DNA of 64,000 nt, from the NCBI RefSeq assembly GCF_000747525.1, contig NZ_CP009278.1, positions 3,472,001 through 3,536,000 of the forward strand. The letters run 5' to 3'. Made by a program: the position numbers and the translations under genes. Positions within the stretch are counted from its first letter, which is position 1; every line of letters begins with the position of its first letter. Source of the stretch: Sphingobacterium sp. ML3W (lineage in GTDB: Bacteria > Bacteroidota > Bacteroidia > Sphingobacteriales > Sphingobacteriaceae). Shown here piece by piece: positions 55,181 to 64,000 of this stretch. A model generated the notes under the pieces. That model did not search any database, had not been told where the DNA came from, and was given only the letters and a program-made list of their open reading frames with translations.

Positions 55181-55502
55181 AAATGCAATTCAAAGATTAA
55201 AGCTGAAATTCAAAGAGCAACTTAGATAGTCTTCTTTCCGTACGGCGTACTTAAGAATGAGGCCATCGTATTTAAGATGATTAAACAGCTTATCACAGTT
55301 TGTGACAAGCTCCCTGAGGGGATAAAAAACAACCTCTACCTAAATAGATACTTAAAGATAGTGTATTTGAAAACAGGTGCCACCCATTCTAAAATAATGG
55401 AAAATATAGTCATTAAAATTGTTGTTGTTGTTGTTGTTGATGAAAGCTAAGGTTAATAAGGAGAATTAGGGATAGTAACTAATCGTTGATTATAAATAAA
55501 TT
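55181..55502 (+). other. Region with a possible 57-aa gene and a GTT microsatellite
   Basis: A frame from ATG at 55277 to 55450 reads MIKQLITVCDKLPEGIKNNL, YLNRYLKIVYLKTGATHSKI, MENIVIKIVVVVVVDES. It is open upstream to about 55226 (VFFPYGVLKNEAIVF) and looks like a gene fragment. The six Val come from (GTT)6 at 55421-55438. A coding role is uncertain. The promoter of the CPBP gene should lie here. Confidence 0.3.
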
Positions 55503-56264
55503 ATGGAAAAGAATACATCATATAAAAATGAACTAAAACCCTTTTTTAGTAACCTATTTGATTTGAACTGGAAGTTCGGACTATTTTTAATTCTTATTAT
55601 TTGCATCCCTCGCTTTATATTGGTTTTAAATGCAAATGCTACAGCAAACTACGGCTACATTGGACTAATAATGATCCTATCAGCATTAGCGCCATTCATC
55701 TTTTTAAATAAGCTTGGCAGAAGAAAAATAGGCTTGACAAAGCCTAAGAAATATAAATGGCTTTTATTAGCATTTATATCAGGACTATTTGCAAGTATTG
55801 TCCTTTATACAATGGGCTACTTTTTATATGGAAACTCTTATGAAAACTGGTATCAATATATTGCTAAGTCATATAATATTCCGGCAGGAATAAATCACTG
55901 TGATAAGACTATATTGTTTATCATAATGGCAATTACGGGGATGATTTTCAGCCCAATTGGTGAAGAATTATTCTTTAGAGGCATTGTGCATGAGAGTTTC
56001 TCAAAATCGTTTGGCGACAGAAAGGCCTCTATTATTGATGCATCGGCATTTGCGATCACGCATATTTCACATTTCGGCTTGGTATTCCTCAATAATAAAT
56101 GGCACTTCTATATAGTGCCAACAGTAATTTGGGTATTAAGCATGTTTATAGTTAGTATCTTATTTTTTCATTTCAGGAAACGGTCTGGCTCTATTTTAGG
56201 TGCGGTAATATGTCATGCAGCATTCAACTTAGGAATGATTTTTTGTATCTTCTATCTCTTGTAA
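55503..56264 (+). CDS. CPBP-family intramembrane glutamic protease
   Basis: 253 aa with about seven transmembrane helices (for example FLILIICIPRFILVLNANAT, WLLLAFISGLFASIVLYTMG). The catalytic motifs of the CAAX/CPBP (ABI) family are present. Motif 1 is PIGEELFFRGIVHESF with Glu154, Glu155 and Arg159, motif 2 is AITHISHFG with His, and the third is HAAFNLGM with His and Asn. These enzymes cleave substrates within the membrane, and in bacteria many protect against bacteriocins or mature small peptides. The wrecked Cys-rich peptide gene 2 kb away makes a peptide-processing or immunity role worth considering (inference). Confidence 0.9.
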   Translation: MEKNTSYKNELKPFFSNLFDLNWKFGLFLILIICIPRFILVLNANATANYGYIGLIMILSALAPFIFLNKLGRRKIGLTKPKKYKWLLLAFISGLFASIVLYTMGYFLYGNSYENWYQYIAKSYNIPAGINHCDKTILFIIMAITGMIFSPIGEELFFRGIVHESFSKSFGDRKASIIDASAFAITHISHFGLVFLNNKWHFYIVPTVIWVLSMFIVSILFFHFRKRSGSILGAVICHAAFNLGMIFCIFYLL

Positions 56265-56524
56265 TATTTAAATTCTTTTTATTCAGCCCTTTCCTACCCT
56301 TTTGCTGACTAAAGAAAAGTTGTGCTTTGCTCTTACCTGTTTTTACAGCTGCAAGGTGCTATTTGTTGATTAATTTCACCATCTGCTGCTTATAGAATAC
56401 ACCGTAACGTGCTGAAATATAAATCATTTTGTTTTTGTATATGTCAGTATTATTTTTTTTAAACAATTAGCTTTTCAAATTTGATTTTGATAATCACCAA
56501 TTCAAATAAATATCCATTATGTTC

Positions 56525-57883
56525 CTATAATGCATTGAAATAATCTTGGATTATTTTTGAAGAACTATTTGGAGCATCTAGGATGAAAACATTAAAATCC
56601 TCATCAATAATAATATACCTTGGAATGCTTACGACGTTATACATCGAAAGCGATTTAAAACTACTCCACCCTTCAATTACAGATATCTCTTTATTTTTCA
56701 GAAATGTCAACCATCTCTTTTTATCACTATCCAATGATATAGATAAAAAAATTCCTTTGTCTTTATACTTTTTTGAAAGTTTTTCAAAATCAGGTTTCTG
56801 CACAAGACATGGTTCACACCATGTGGCCCAAAGGTCGATAAATATTGATTTTCCTTTATAATCAGATAGCTTTCGCTTGTTGCCATCAGAATCCTCAAAA
56901 TCAAAATCTACTGCTTTCATCCCCTTAATTAAATTTGAAACTGTAGAAAGTTTATTCAAAACAGCATTCCTATAATCTTCATTAGGCATTCCAATGATAT
57001 CTTTTTTCAACTTATTCAAAAGAACCACATCATTAGTTTTCATTGCCTGGTCAATTTCGGAACTTAGTTGACTAAATTTCGACCATTGAATTATTGGCTT
57101 TAACTTTCTATTTTCGGTGTTAAATTTTATTATAGTAGAAAGGATATATCTATAGTTTATTAAAGCTAAATATTTTTTATCTGTAAAATTATAGGCATAT
57201 TGTTCAATAATTGGAATCGCCGTGGAATGGTAATTTTTAAGTTCTGGTATGGAATCAAGTCCCTGCTTTATTCCAAACATTCTTTTATAATATGACCTTA
57301 AATGAACCAAACTAATGATTACATCAGCTTTAATTCGAGCAGTCTCCATATAATTAAATGATTTAGAAACATTGGTCAATTTTCCCAACTCAACATTTCT
57401 TTTCTGTTCCTGGGACAAAATAAACTCCAGGTTTTCCTCCAGTTTACGTCTAATATTTTTTCCTCCTTCCAAATAAGAAGCAGACTTATAATATGGGTTT
57501 CCACTCAGATACTTTTGTATATCCGCCCCATCTCCGCTGAATTTGGAGATACTTGGATCCTCTATATCTATAACCATATTTATAGAATCATTAGGTGAAA
57601 TAAATAATGTATTGGAACCTATATCGTAATAATCTGCTTTATCAAGTATGATATTGATATAAAAATGACCCGTACTATCAGTCGGTATATACTGACTATT
57701 TGAATAATTCAATAGCTCACTAGTTTCATCGGCTCTATACAGCGTTATACCTTCTCCCTTATTACCTTTAATGACTCCTACTAAAATAGCATGATTACTA
57801 ATATTGGCAAAACTGTTATTGCAGAGAAAAAACTGCACTATAAAAAATAAAAACTGAAGTAGACTAAATACTTTTTTATTCAT
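56525..57883 (-). CDS. TlpA-like thioredoxin protein with DUF4369-like N-terminal region
   Basis: 452 aa from MNKKVFSLLQFLFFIVQFFL (57883), signal peptide ending SFA-N; nine more residues are possible at 57910. Residues about 25-130 are a beta-rich domain, 130-310 a long helical linker, and about 315-452 the TlpA/thioredoxin fold: DSDGNKRKLSDYKGKSIFID, LWATWCEPCLVQKPDFEKLS (C-E-P-C), cis-Pro at MYNVVSIPRYIIIDEDFNVF. It is probably a periplasmic thiol:disulfide reductase or oxidase. It lies downstream of the Cys-rich peptide remnant in the same direction, with another TlpA gene upstream. Confidence 0.88.
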   Translation of the reverse strand: MNKKVFSLLQFLFFIVQFFLCNNSFANISNHAILVGVIKGNKGEGITLYRADETSELLNYSNSQYIPTDSTGHFYINIILDKADYYDIGSNTLFISPNDSINMVIDIEDPSISKFSGDGADIQKYLSGNPYYKSASYLEGGKNIRRKLEENLEFILSQEQKRNVELGKLTNVSKSFNYMETARIKADVIISLVHLRSYYKRMFGIKQGLDSIPELKNYHSTAIPIIEQYAYNFTDKKYLALINYRYILSTIIKFNTENRKLKPIIQWSKFSQLSSEIDQAMKTNDVVLLNKLKKDIIGMPNEDYRNAVLNKLSTVSNLIKGMKAVDFDFEDSDGNKRKLSDYKGKSIFIDLWATWCEPCLVQKPDFEKLSKKYKDKGIFLSISLDSDKKRWLTFLKNKEISVIEGWSSFKSLSMYNVVSIPRYIIIDEDFNVFILDAPNSSSKIIQDYFNAL

Positions 57884-57979
57884 ACTGATAATTGTAAAAA
57901 TAACAAACAAAAAGAGAGTATGTCCGTTCTTTTAAACACCCTCTTAATGACCTAACTAACTTATAGTTCCATTTCCATT

Positions 57980-58215
57980 TTAACCACAAGCTTTATAACT
58001 TATTGCAGGATTTGTAGCGCAATCATAGGTCAAACAGCCCTGCCCCCTACCTGTACATGATCCAAGTGAACCTCCACAAACATCTATACAGTCGTCTCTG
58101 TTGGACTCTCATCCGTTGTTCCACCAGTATTAACTGTCAAGAACATTTTTCAATTACTCACGAGATAGTGATTCCAGCTCATTAAGATTTAAGTTTTAAA
58201 ATGAAATTTTTTCAT
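57980..58215 (-). pseudogene. Cys-rich peptide with double-glycine-type leader, degraded
   Basis: Read across frames from ATG 58215. MKKFHFK, then (shift) LKS, (shift) NELESLSRE, in-frame TAA, LKNVLDS. Then (shift) VNTGGTTDESPTETTV and (shift) CIDVCGGSLGSCTGRGQGCL, TYDCATNPAISYKACG, stop at 57980. The leader ELESLSRE-LKNVLGG-like pattern is that of Bacteroidota bacteriocin/RiPP-style precursors. The core has six Cys in 36 residues. At least two frameshifts and one stop break the gene. It sits between two TlpA-type thiol oxidoreductase genes in the same direction, suggesting they once served its disulfides. The mature product class is unknown. Confidence 0.55.
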
Positions 58216-58308
58216 AATTTTGTGCATTAGTTTTTATAGTTTGTCATTCACTTATTTATACCCGATAGCATAGGAAGATCATGATAGTGATGGCAATTGC
58301 TACTGGCG

Positions 58309-59466
58309 TTAATTCGCCCTAACAATAGCACGAATTCTATCCATATCAAGTTTTCCACCATTTTTATAGTAAACGATCTTGCCATTTTGATCTACCAATA
58401 AGAGTGTTGGAATACTGCTAATTCCCAGCGAATCGCTCAATGAACTACTTCTATCCAAACTATGAACCCAGTCCATCCTGTGCTCCTTTATACTATTGAG
58501 AAAACTAGTTGAATCTTTATCAATGGAAATACTTACTATTTTCAACTCATCTGTCGAGAATTGGTTGCGCAATGCCTTTATATCTGGAATTTGTTGCAGA
58601 CAAGGTGTACACCAACTAGCCCAAAAATCCAGTAAAACGAAATGTTCTTTTGGATCCTTAAGATGAATTGCAACCCCATTGATATCTTTAATATGAATAT
58701 CGGGCATAATTTCATTCTCTTGTAAAAGAACAGGCGATATTTTCTGCTGCAATCGAGCAATTATCTGTTTTCCCTCGCCAGTATTTCTAAATTCTTCAGG
58801 GAAAGTATTGTTATAATATGCTAACAACTTACTATAATATTCAGAATCATTTTCTATTAAACTGGCCAATGTAAGTACTTGATCTTTGAAATAGTAGAAG
58901 GAGAAAAAGTCATTGGCATATGGAGCAAGATAATCCATTGATTTAGCATTTATAACTTTAACTATATTAGTAAGTTCATATTTAACAGAATCATTAGTGC
59001 GAATCTCATGACCATGCTTTGTAAACAGATCGTTCAGTTTTAGCACTTCCGCTATTTGTCCCCTTTTCAAGCTACTGTATATCTCATTTGAAACGGTATC
59101 ATAAATAGCTGTAACATTTGTACTCCCATCATAATAAAATGGGTCTGCAGTTTTGCTTTCATCAAAATAAAGGTTAAGAACAGCGATGTTACTATCTACA
59201 AAAAATTTTTTATAATATTTCCGATCATATACAACAGAGAAGGTCGGGTAGAGTGTATGAATTTCTTTATCAACGATAATAGTAGAATCTCCTTGAGTTA
59301 GGTCAAGTACATCTAAAATGACTCCATCGTCAAAATGCACTACCAATTTTTCTTTATCAATACCACTTAGATTGATGTTAACTTTAACATGGCCTTGTCC
59401 ATACACGAAAGCAGAAGACGACAATAATATTGTTAAAATAACCAAGAATTGTGCTCTAGTAACCAT
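58309..59466 (-). CDS. TlpA-like thioredoxin protein
   Basis: 385 aa. Signal peptide MVTRAQFLVILTILLSSSAF...VYGQ. A beta-rich N-terminal region (about 25-110) and helical middle precede the thioredoxin fold at about 245-385: PDIHIKDINGVAIHLKDPKE, FVLLDFWASWCTPCLQQIPD (C-T-P-C), cis-Pro in LGISSIPTLLLVDQNGKIVY. Classic TlpA/ResA type. It is probably in one transcript with the Cys-rich peptide and the second TlpA gene (57883). Confidence 0.88.
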   Translation of the reverse strand: MVTRAQFLVILTILLSSSAFVYGQGHVKVNINLSGIDKEKLVVHFDDGVILDVLDLTQGDSTIIVDKEIHTLYPTFSVVYDRKYYKKFFVDSNIAVLNLYFDESKTADPFYYDGSTNVTAIYDTVSNEIYSSLKRGQIAEVLKLNDLFTKHGHEIRTNDSVKYELTNIVKVINAKSMDYLAPYANDFFSFYYFKDQVLTLASLIENDSEYYSKLLAYYNNTFPEEFRNTGEGKQIIARLQQKISPVLLQENEIMPDIHIKDINGVAIHLKDPKEHFVLLDFWASWCTPCLQQIPDIKALRNQFSTDELKIVSISIDKDSTSFLNSIKEHRMDWVHSLDRSSSLSDSLGISSIPTLLLVDQNGKIVYYKNGGKLDMDRIRAIVRAN

Positions 59467-60345
59467 AATATAGTAATTTGTTAAAAATATTGTGACAGAA
59501 TAGGTGTGATATGGGATAATCTACAGGAATATAAAGAAGATGATTTAACATAAAATTTGAATAAGACTCGATATTTGTTAAAAAATAGCAACATACAGTT
59601 TGTAAATCATTTTCTTTCTTATTTTGAATAAGAGAAAATATGCTCATTAACTGTTGAGTTTATAATTATCTTAAATGTAGGGATATATTATATAAAAAAT
59701 ACTTAAGAAAAAGTTAAATTGAACTTTGTATGTATTTTCCTAGATAAATACTAGTATTCTGATTTTTCCGGATATTCTTGATAGGGGTAACATTGATACA
59801 GAAAATATTAGATAAATTCTATCCTCAATTCAATGACCGTGACTAGAAAGATGAATTATTTAAAGAAATAGTAGCCTATATTTAATCCGCCATTAAAAAC
59901 AAACTCTCGGATGAAACATACGAGAGAATATTCTTTTATCCAAATAGTTAGGTAATTCATCAATCTCATCCAAGTACTTCATCAGGTACATCCATTGATC
60001 CATGAGGGTAGGTAAATCGCGCTAACGGCGGGGCACTCGAACCAATACAGTACAAAATATCCGTAGCCCCTACTCCAAAAAATGCAACCTTGCGAAAACG
60101 GCTGGAGAATAACCTCATTTCAAAACTGAATATGTAGACCTATACTAAACCGTTCTATTTAGAAAATAATGATACGATTTGGGAATCGATTGAAACAAAT
60201 ATGCTATAAATAGTTTTATTTTTTAATGTAACTTTCATAATCTATTATAAACCACATAATTACACGTCATAGTATTTCTCAAAAAAATAATGAAAGATTT
60301 AAAAATAAGCAACTGGCTAATTGCAAAATTCAAAATAAAACAAAC
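59467..60345. other. Intergenic region with coding debris
   Basis: AT-rich and without an intact gene, apart from the Rpn fragment at 59918-60019. Right of it, the plus frame from about 60020 reads RANGGALEPIQYKISVAPTP, KNATLRKRLENNLISKLNM, TAG, TYTKPFYLENNDTIWESIET then NML and stop. This looks like the debris of a gene I cannot name. The 60346 gene promoter should lie in the last 150 bp. Confidence 0.4.
59918..60019 (-). pseudogene. Solo 102-bp Rpn gene fragment
   Basis: 102 bp that match 52522-52623 of the Rpn gene with four differences. The minus strand reads DLPTLMDQWMYLMKYLDEID, ELPNYLDKRIFSR. Both edges are abrupt, with no flanking Rpn sequence. Remnant of another copy. Confidence 0.8.
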
Positions 60346-61563
60346 ATGAAAAGAAGAACATTTTTACAGGCTCTAAACTTGGGTATTGCATCTGCAACAT
60401 TATACAATGGTGCAGGACAAGCCATGTCATTAACATCTATCGTGGACAATAAATTGCTAGAAAAGGAATTGTCGTATCACCGGATACAGGAAATTAAATA
60501 TTCTACTGTTCAGATGAAATACCCTCGTCTTGTGGGGAAAAATGCTCGTCTCGACCTACACGGTTATGGTCCTAATGTAGAAATATGTTGTATCAGGACG
60601 GACCAAGGTGCTATGGGGTGGGCATCACTCCGTGGATCAAGAAAAGATGCAGAGCAGATAGCGAAAGAACTGGTGGGTAAAAAAGTATCGGAGCTTTTTG
60701 CATCCAATGTGGGTACTTTGGAAGATAGACATATCCCTTTTGACATGGCTCTCCATGATCTTGCAGGAGTAATACTGCAGAAGCCTGTTTATGAACTACT
60801 GGGTCGAAAAAAACCTTACACTACTGATTACTATAGTGGTATGATCTATTTTGATGACCTAGAGCCATCAGAAAAGCCTGCGGGTATCGACCGTATACTG
60901 GAAGAATGTCGATATGACTATGAAGTGGGATATAGACAATTCAAGCTAAAGATTGGGCGGGGTCATAAATGGATGCCCTTCAAGGAAGGCCTACAACGAG
61001 ATATCGACGTAACCAATGCCGTTGCTAAAGCTTTTCCTGATTGTGGTATTTTAGTAGATGGCAATAATGGTTTTTCCGTTGATCAATTCATCCAATATCT
61101 TAAAGGTATTCCTTCCGTAAACCTATTTTGGATAGAAGAACCATTCCATGAAACCGTTGCCGATTATCAAAAGTTGAGAGGTTATATAAAAGCAGAGGGA
61201 ATAAGCACGTTATTAGCAGATGGAGAAGCTGACCCTGATCCAATCCTGTTAAAAGAACTATTTGAAAAGAAACTTTTGGATGTGCATCTTACCGATATCG
61301 AAGGTCTTGGATTTACAAACTGGAGAAAGTTGATGCCAGAATTAAAGAAAATGGGTGCTCAGGCCTCCCCACATGCATGGGGGTCTTTACTCAAGACATA
61401 TTATACGGCACATCTAACAGGGGGACTTGGCAATACAGTCACTATAGAGGGTGTAACGAGTACATCGGACGATGTCGATCTATCTGGATATAAGATAAAA
61501 GATGGTAAATTGATTCCGCCTCCAACTGCTGGTTTTGGAATGCCTCTTTTGAAAAATATATGA
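60346..61563 (+). CDS. Enolase-superfamily (mandelate racemase/muconate lactonizing) enzyme, exported
   Basis: 405 aa. N-terminal Tat-like or Sec-like signal MKRRTFLQALNLGIASATLY. The capping domain is about 45-150. The barrel carries FKLKIGRGHKWM (Lys acid/base), VDGNNGFSVDQF, FWIEEPFHE and LLADGEAD as candidate Mg ligands (Asp, Glu, Asp/Glu), and ASPHAWGSLLKTYY with the C-terminal His. The fold abstracts a proton alpha to a carboxylate, so it may be a sugar-acid dehydratase or epimerase. The neighbouring fucosidase genes would suit a fuconate-type substrate, but this is inference only. It is alone on the plus strand. Confidence 0.85.
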   Translation: MKRRTFLQALNLGIASATLYNGAGQAMSLTSIVDNKLLEKELSYHRIQEIKYSTVQMKYPRLVGKNARLDLHGYGPNVEICCIRTDQGAMGWASLRGSRKDAEQIAKELVGKKVSELFASNVGTLEDRHIPFDMALHDLAGVILQKPVYELLGRKKPYTTDYYSGMIYFDDLEPSEKPAGIDRILEECRYDYEVGYRQFKLKIGRGHKWMPFKEGLQRDIDVTNAVAKAFPDCGILVDGNNGFSVDQFIQYLKGIPSVNLFWIEEPFHETVADYQKLRGYIKAEGISTLLADGEADPDPILLKELFEKKLLDVHLTDIEGLGFTNWRKLMPELKKMGAQASPHAWGSLLKTYYTAHLTGGLGNTVTIEGVTSTSDDVDLSGYKIKDGKLIPPPTAGFGMPLLKNI

Positions 61564-61877
61564 GAATCAATTTTGTGTCCTTAAATTTTCATAGCTAATA
61601 AGTCAACTAAATAGGCTATTATCCGTCTCATAATAGCTATGAGGCGGATACAGGAGATATACAACATAGTCGTTATAACGTTAATGAAAAACAATAAAAG
61701 CCATTCTTGTCAGAATAGGTTTTATTGTTTAATATATTAATAAGGGAGATTTATTTCTATAATGTTTCGAAGAGATTGCGAGTCTCTTCAAGTGAAAGTC
61801 CTTTAACTTTAGTCGTTTTAGTTTTTAAAAAATATAGATAATAACCTTATATAAACGGCCTCTTATATTTGTAACCG
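61564..61877. other. Convergent intergenic region
   Basis: Contains the terminator at 61694-61727 and an inverted repeat TATCCG...CGGATA (about 61618-61648). Minus-strand debris near 61760-61825 reads KTKTTKVKGLSLEETRNLFE then TL and stop. It has no start and resembles the tail of a small accessory gene. Confidence 0.35.
61694..61727 (+). terminator. Probable terminator of the enolase-superfamily gene
   Basis: AATAAAAGCCATTCT / AGAATAGGTTTTATT pair with two mismatches around TGTC, followed by a T-rich GTTT tail. AT-rich stem. Confidence 0.4.
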
Positions 61878-62927
61878 CTACAGACCTAGATTTACTTTTA
61901 GTTTCTGCAATACTTCTACATCCGAATCTTTTACTCGCCCCTCGCGATTAGGACCAACATTTAAAATCAGAATATTATCCTGAGCAGTTGCTTTTGTATA
62001 CAAATCCGCTAATTCTTGTACCGGACGTGGAGTATTATCTTCTGTATGATAAAACCACCTTTTGCCCAGAACTACTGTTGTCTCAAATGGCATATAATAT
62101 ACCTGACCTTGATGTATGAATAATTTCGGGTCTTGGGTTTTTGGCAGATAGGGATCGCCTAATCGAAAATCACTTGGAAAATAGCGGATAGGAAAATATT
62201 CCTGCTGATCATCTGGCAGTACTGGATGCTGGTCTACATTTTTCGGTGAGCCAATGGTCCAATTTACACCTACTTGACATTGCGGAGCACGTGCTTTAAC
62301 ATTGGAATAGATCTGTTGTATAGGCCAACGGTAGTTTTCCTTTTCCCATCCGCCATCTAACCAGAGTTCGACTACTTTGGTATGCTTTTGCGTCATTTCT
62401 ATCAACTCGTTGATTTGATCCAGCATATATTTATTGTAGGCAAAATCGGCTTTCACATCCTTGACATTTCCATTTTCTTTCCGATCCCATAAGGAATAGT
62501 ATAATCCCAAGCGTATCCCCTGTTTTTCACATTCTTTGGCTACGGCCGCTATGACATTGGTTTTATTCCCTGAATTGGCCACGTCATACTCAGTATATTT
62601 ACTATCCCATAAACAAAAACCTTCGTGATGCTTTGCGACAAGAATAATATATTTCATACCTGATTTTTTGGCTGTAGCAACCCATTGCTTAGCATCTATC
62701 TCTGTCGGATTATAAGAAGTAGCTGGTTTAGATCCGTCGGTCCATTCTTCATTGTGAAATGTATTGATACCAAAATGGACGAACATGCCATATTTACGTT
62801 TGATCTGTTCCAGCTGATGCTTACTGGCTTGTGTAGATGATGTCGGCATATGTACCTTAGACTGCCCTAAAGAAGAAAAACCCATGCTCAAGAGCATCAT
62901 GATAAGTATTTTGTTTTTATTGATCAT
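61878..62927 (-). CDS. GH29 alpha-L-fucosidase (short form)
   Basis: 349 aa, a single catalytic barrel with no C-terminal beta-sandwich. Signal peptide MINKNKILIMMLLSMGFSSL...GQS. Motifs: YGMFVHFGINTFHNEEWTDG, LVAKHHEGFCLWDSKYTEYD, RLGLYYSLWD and the nucleophile Asp191 in TKVVELWLDGGWEKE, then NVGPNREGRV at the end. It differs from the 746-aa fucosidase at 24448 in length and loops and is probably from another subgroup. It likely removes terminal fucose from glycans in the periplasm. It is co-directional with the GH92 gene but about 550 bp away. Confidence 0.9.
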   Translation of the reverse strand: MINKNKILIMMLLSMGFSSLGQSKVHMPTSSTQASKHQLEQIKRKYGMFVHFGINTFHNEEWTDGSKPATSYNPTEIDAKQWVATAKKSGMKYIILVAKHHEGFCLWDSKYTEYDVANSGNKTNVIAAVAKECEKQGIRLGLYYSLWDRKENGNVKDVKADFAYNKYMLDQINELIEMTQKHTKVVELWLDGGWEKENYRWPIQQIYSNVKARAPQCQVGVNWTIGSPKNVDQHPVLPDDQQEYFPIRYFPSDFRLGDPYLPKTQDPKLFIHQGQVYYMPFETTVVLGKRWFYHTEDNTPRPVQELADLYTKATAQDNILILNVGPNREGRVKDSDVEVLQKLKVNLGL

Positions 62928-63473
62928 AATTTGCTTAGGAATCGATTATATATTTATAGGTTATAAAATGGACAAACAGTTTAGACAACTTAGGAGCCAT
63001 TCAGTAAAATTATAAAAATATTGACCGAAAAACTGCTACAATATTACCAAGGATAGACACTTTATTAACACATGCTGCATACTTATCCTCAAACACTATT
63101 AAATCAAACAAACTACCAACACATGACGTACTGCTTATTAAGCATAATCAACAATCAACCTGGTTTCAGGTCGGTCCAAGTAATCTGTTAACTCTTCTTT
63201 ATAAGAAAAAGATGAAGATCATCTGGAGCGAGCTCTACCCAACCGGTTACTGGTTTATTTGTCATCCAAATAATATGGCTAAATTTCCTTTGACACCCTG
63301 AATATAGGGCAAGTGCGTTATGTTGATATCATCGTTTTGTTGGGCAAGACTTCTATTTGTAAAAAATATAAAAATTCAAAACAGCAAATCGCAGCTGTAT
63401 AAAAACGAAAAAAGGTCTATATCTCCATTCAAGAGACATAGACCTTTGCCAATAACAGTAACAACCGTGAACC
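62928..63473. other. Intergenic region between GH29 and GH92 genes
   Basis: AT-rich; holds the terminator at 63411-63447 and presumably the promoter of the GH29 gene in its left part. I see no coding frame with recognisable similarity. Confidence 0.35.
63411..63447 (-). terminator. Terminator of the GH92 gene
   Basis: Arms AAAGGTCTAT / ATAGACCTTT with inner CTC/GAG pairing. On the minus strand it is followed by TTTCGTTTTT. It starts 27 bp after the GH92 stop. Confidence 0.75.
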
Positions 63474-64000
63474 TTATTTATTCTTTAAAACAACTTCCAT
63501 CTTTCCTCCTTTTACCAAATCTTCAAATGGCAGTTCCAAACTTGACAAGGTTTTCCCATTCAACTGAATTTTATCCAGATAAATATTGTTAACATCCTGA
63601 TTTTTAACCTCAATCTCAAATTTACTCTTACGTAGTGCTTTTGGCAACTGAATGGTTACCCGATCAAACAAGGGTGCGCCGATTTGAAAAGACGGTTTTT
63701 CAGATGTTAAACTTCTCACATCAAACAACCCCATACTCGACAAGACATACCAAGCTCCCAATTGCCCTTGATCCTCGTCCTGTCCGAAACCATATCCGTG
63801 CACAGGTTCAGTACCATAAAATTCATTACAGATTGCACGCACCCATTTTTGACTCAAATCAGGACGTCCGGAAAAATAAAACAACCAAGAGATGTGCAAA
63901 TTAGGTTGATTACCATGATTATAAAGACTTTCAATACCCGCAAAAGCATCGATATGTGCACCACCACCAAAGATATTGCGTTGTGAGACCGTAAATATGC
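63474..64000 (-). CDS. GH92 alpha-mannosidase, C-terminal part (gene continues past window)
   Basis: The minus strand is open to the right edge of the window: VSQRNIFGGGAHIDAFAGIE, SLYNHGNQPNLHISWLFYFS, GRPDLSQKWVRAICNEFYGT, then GYGFGQDEDQGQLGAWYVLS, SMGLFDV and PLFDRVTIQLPKALRKSKFE. This is the C-terminal region of GH92 calcium-dependent exo-alpha-mannosidases, where relatives have GN(D/E)D-GQMSAWYV. Here the motif is FGQDEDQGQLGAWYV. It trims alpha-mannose from N-glycans or mannans in the periplasm. The start and the catalytic N-terminal portions lie outside, so the Glu/Asp catalytic pair is only partly visible. Confidence 0.85.
   Translation of the reverse strand, partial: IFTVSQRNIFGGGAHIDAFAGIESLYNHGNQPNLHISWLFYFSGRPDLSQKWVRAICNEFYGTEPVHGYGFGQDEDQGQLGAWYVLSSMGLFDVRSLTSEKPSFQIGAPLFDRVTIQLPKALRKSKFEIEVKNQDVNNIYLDKIQLNGKTLSSLELPFEDLVKGGKMEVVLKNK

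Noticed and set aside
55421..55438. (GTT)6 microsatellite
   Set aside because: Short triplet run encoding Val in a doubtful frame; no sign of a regulatory or phase-variation role, as triplets do not shift the frame.
1..64000. CRISPR arrays, tRNA or rRNA genes
   Set aside because: No regularly spaced repeat-spacer pattern, no cloverleaf with a GTTC T-loop in place, and no rRNA-like conserved stretches were recognised by eye.

Overview
The window is AT-rich DNA from a Bacteroidota bacterium, most likely a Sphingobacterium or a close relative (inference). The evidence is three SusC-type and two SusD-type nutrient receptors, a SusC-linked ECF sigma/FecR pair, a hybrid-type sensor with an AraC-type regulator, many secreted glycosidases, promoters of the TTTG...TAnnTTTG type, and DUF6266 and TlpA-type genes. 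No rRNA, tRNA or CRISPR array was recognised.

Layout. 1-7.6 kb: a minus-strand glycan locus with a SusC porin cut by the window edge, an IPT/NHL lipoprotein and an intact GH2 enzyme. The GH2 gene lies between the wreckage of a GH43 gene and a GH127 gene. 7.9-11.8 kb: a two-gene (split) version of the usual one-piece hybrid two-component system. 11.9-15 kb: GH76 and sulfatase genes. 15.4-23.3 kb (plus strand): a Bcr/CflA-type efflux pump, an SRPBCC protein, an iron-type TonB receptor plus PepSY membrane protein behind a palindromic operator, and the ergothioneine pair egtD-egtB. 23.3-37.3 kb (minus strand): a sigma/FecR/SusC/SusD locus with a lipoprotein, GH109, a DUF5009-type membrane protein, a GH29 fucosidase and a glycerophosphodiesterase-like protein. 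This set would suit glycans carrying terminal GalNAc and fucose.

37.4-43.4 kb is an accessory stretch of small and unknown genes: a tiny membrane protein, a frameshifted neighbour, DUF6266, an excisionase-like HTH protein, a membrane/coiled-coil protein and a Crp-like regulator. It also carries strong palindromes, a ten-unit array with an exact 11-bp period, a GC-richer structured island, and two paralogous 74-residue proteins with a Cys pair. 43.4-50.1 kb is a TlpA/SusD/SusC operon headed by an unknown gene. 50.2-55.5 kb is a decay zone: Rpn-type nuclease gene copies (one with an amber stop), an IS3 orfA remnant, and a KilA-N gene with two Trp-to-stop changes. 55.5-60 kb holds a CPBP protease and two TlpA genes around a wrecked double-glycine-leader Cys-rich peptide gene. 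60.3-64 kb holds an enolase-superfamily enzyme, a second GH29 and the end of a GH92 mannosidase.

Overall the window is a carbohydrate-foraging region with its regulators, interrupted by two accessory or decaying patches. Candidates for undescribed biology are the 11-bp phased array (38978-39088), the structured island with the paired 74-aa proteins (42275-43366), and the Cys-peptide/TlpA associations. None of these is proven here.
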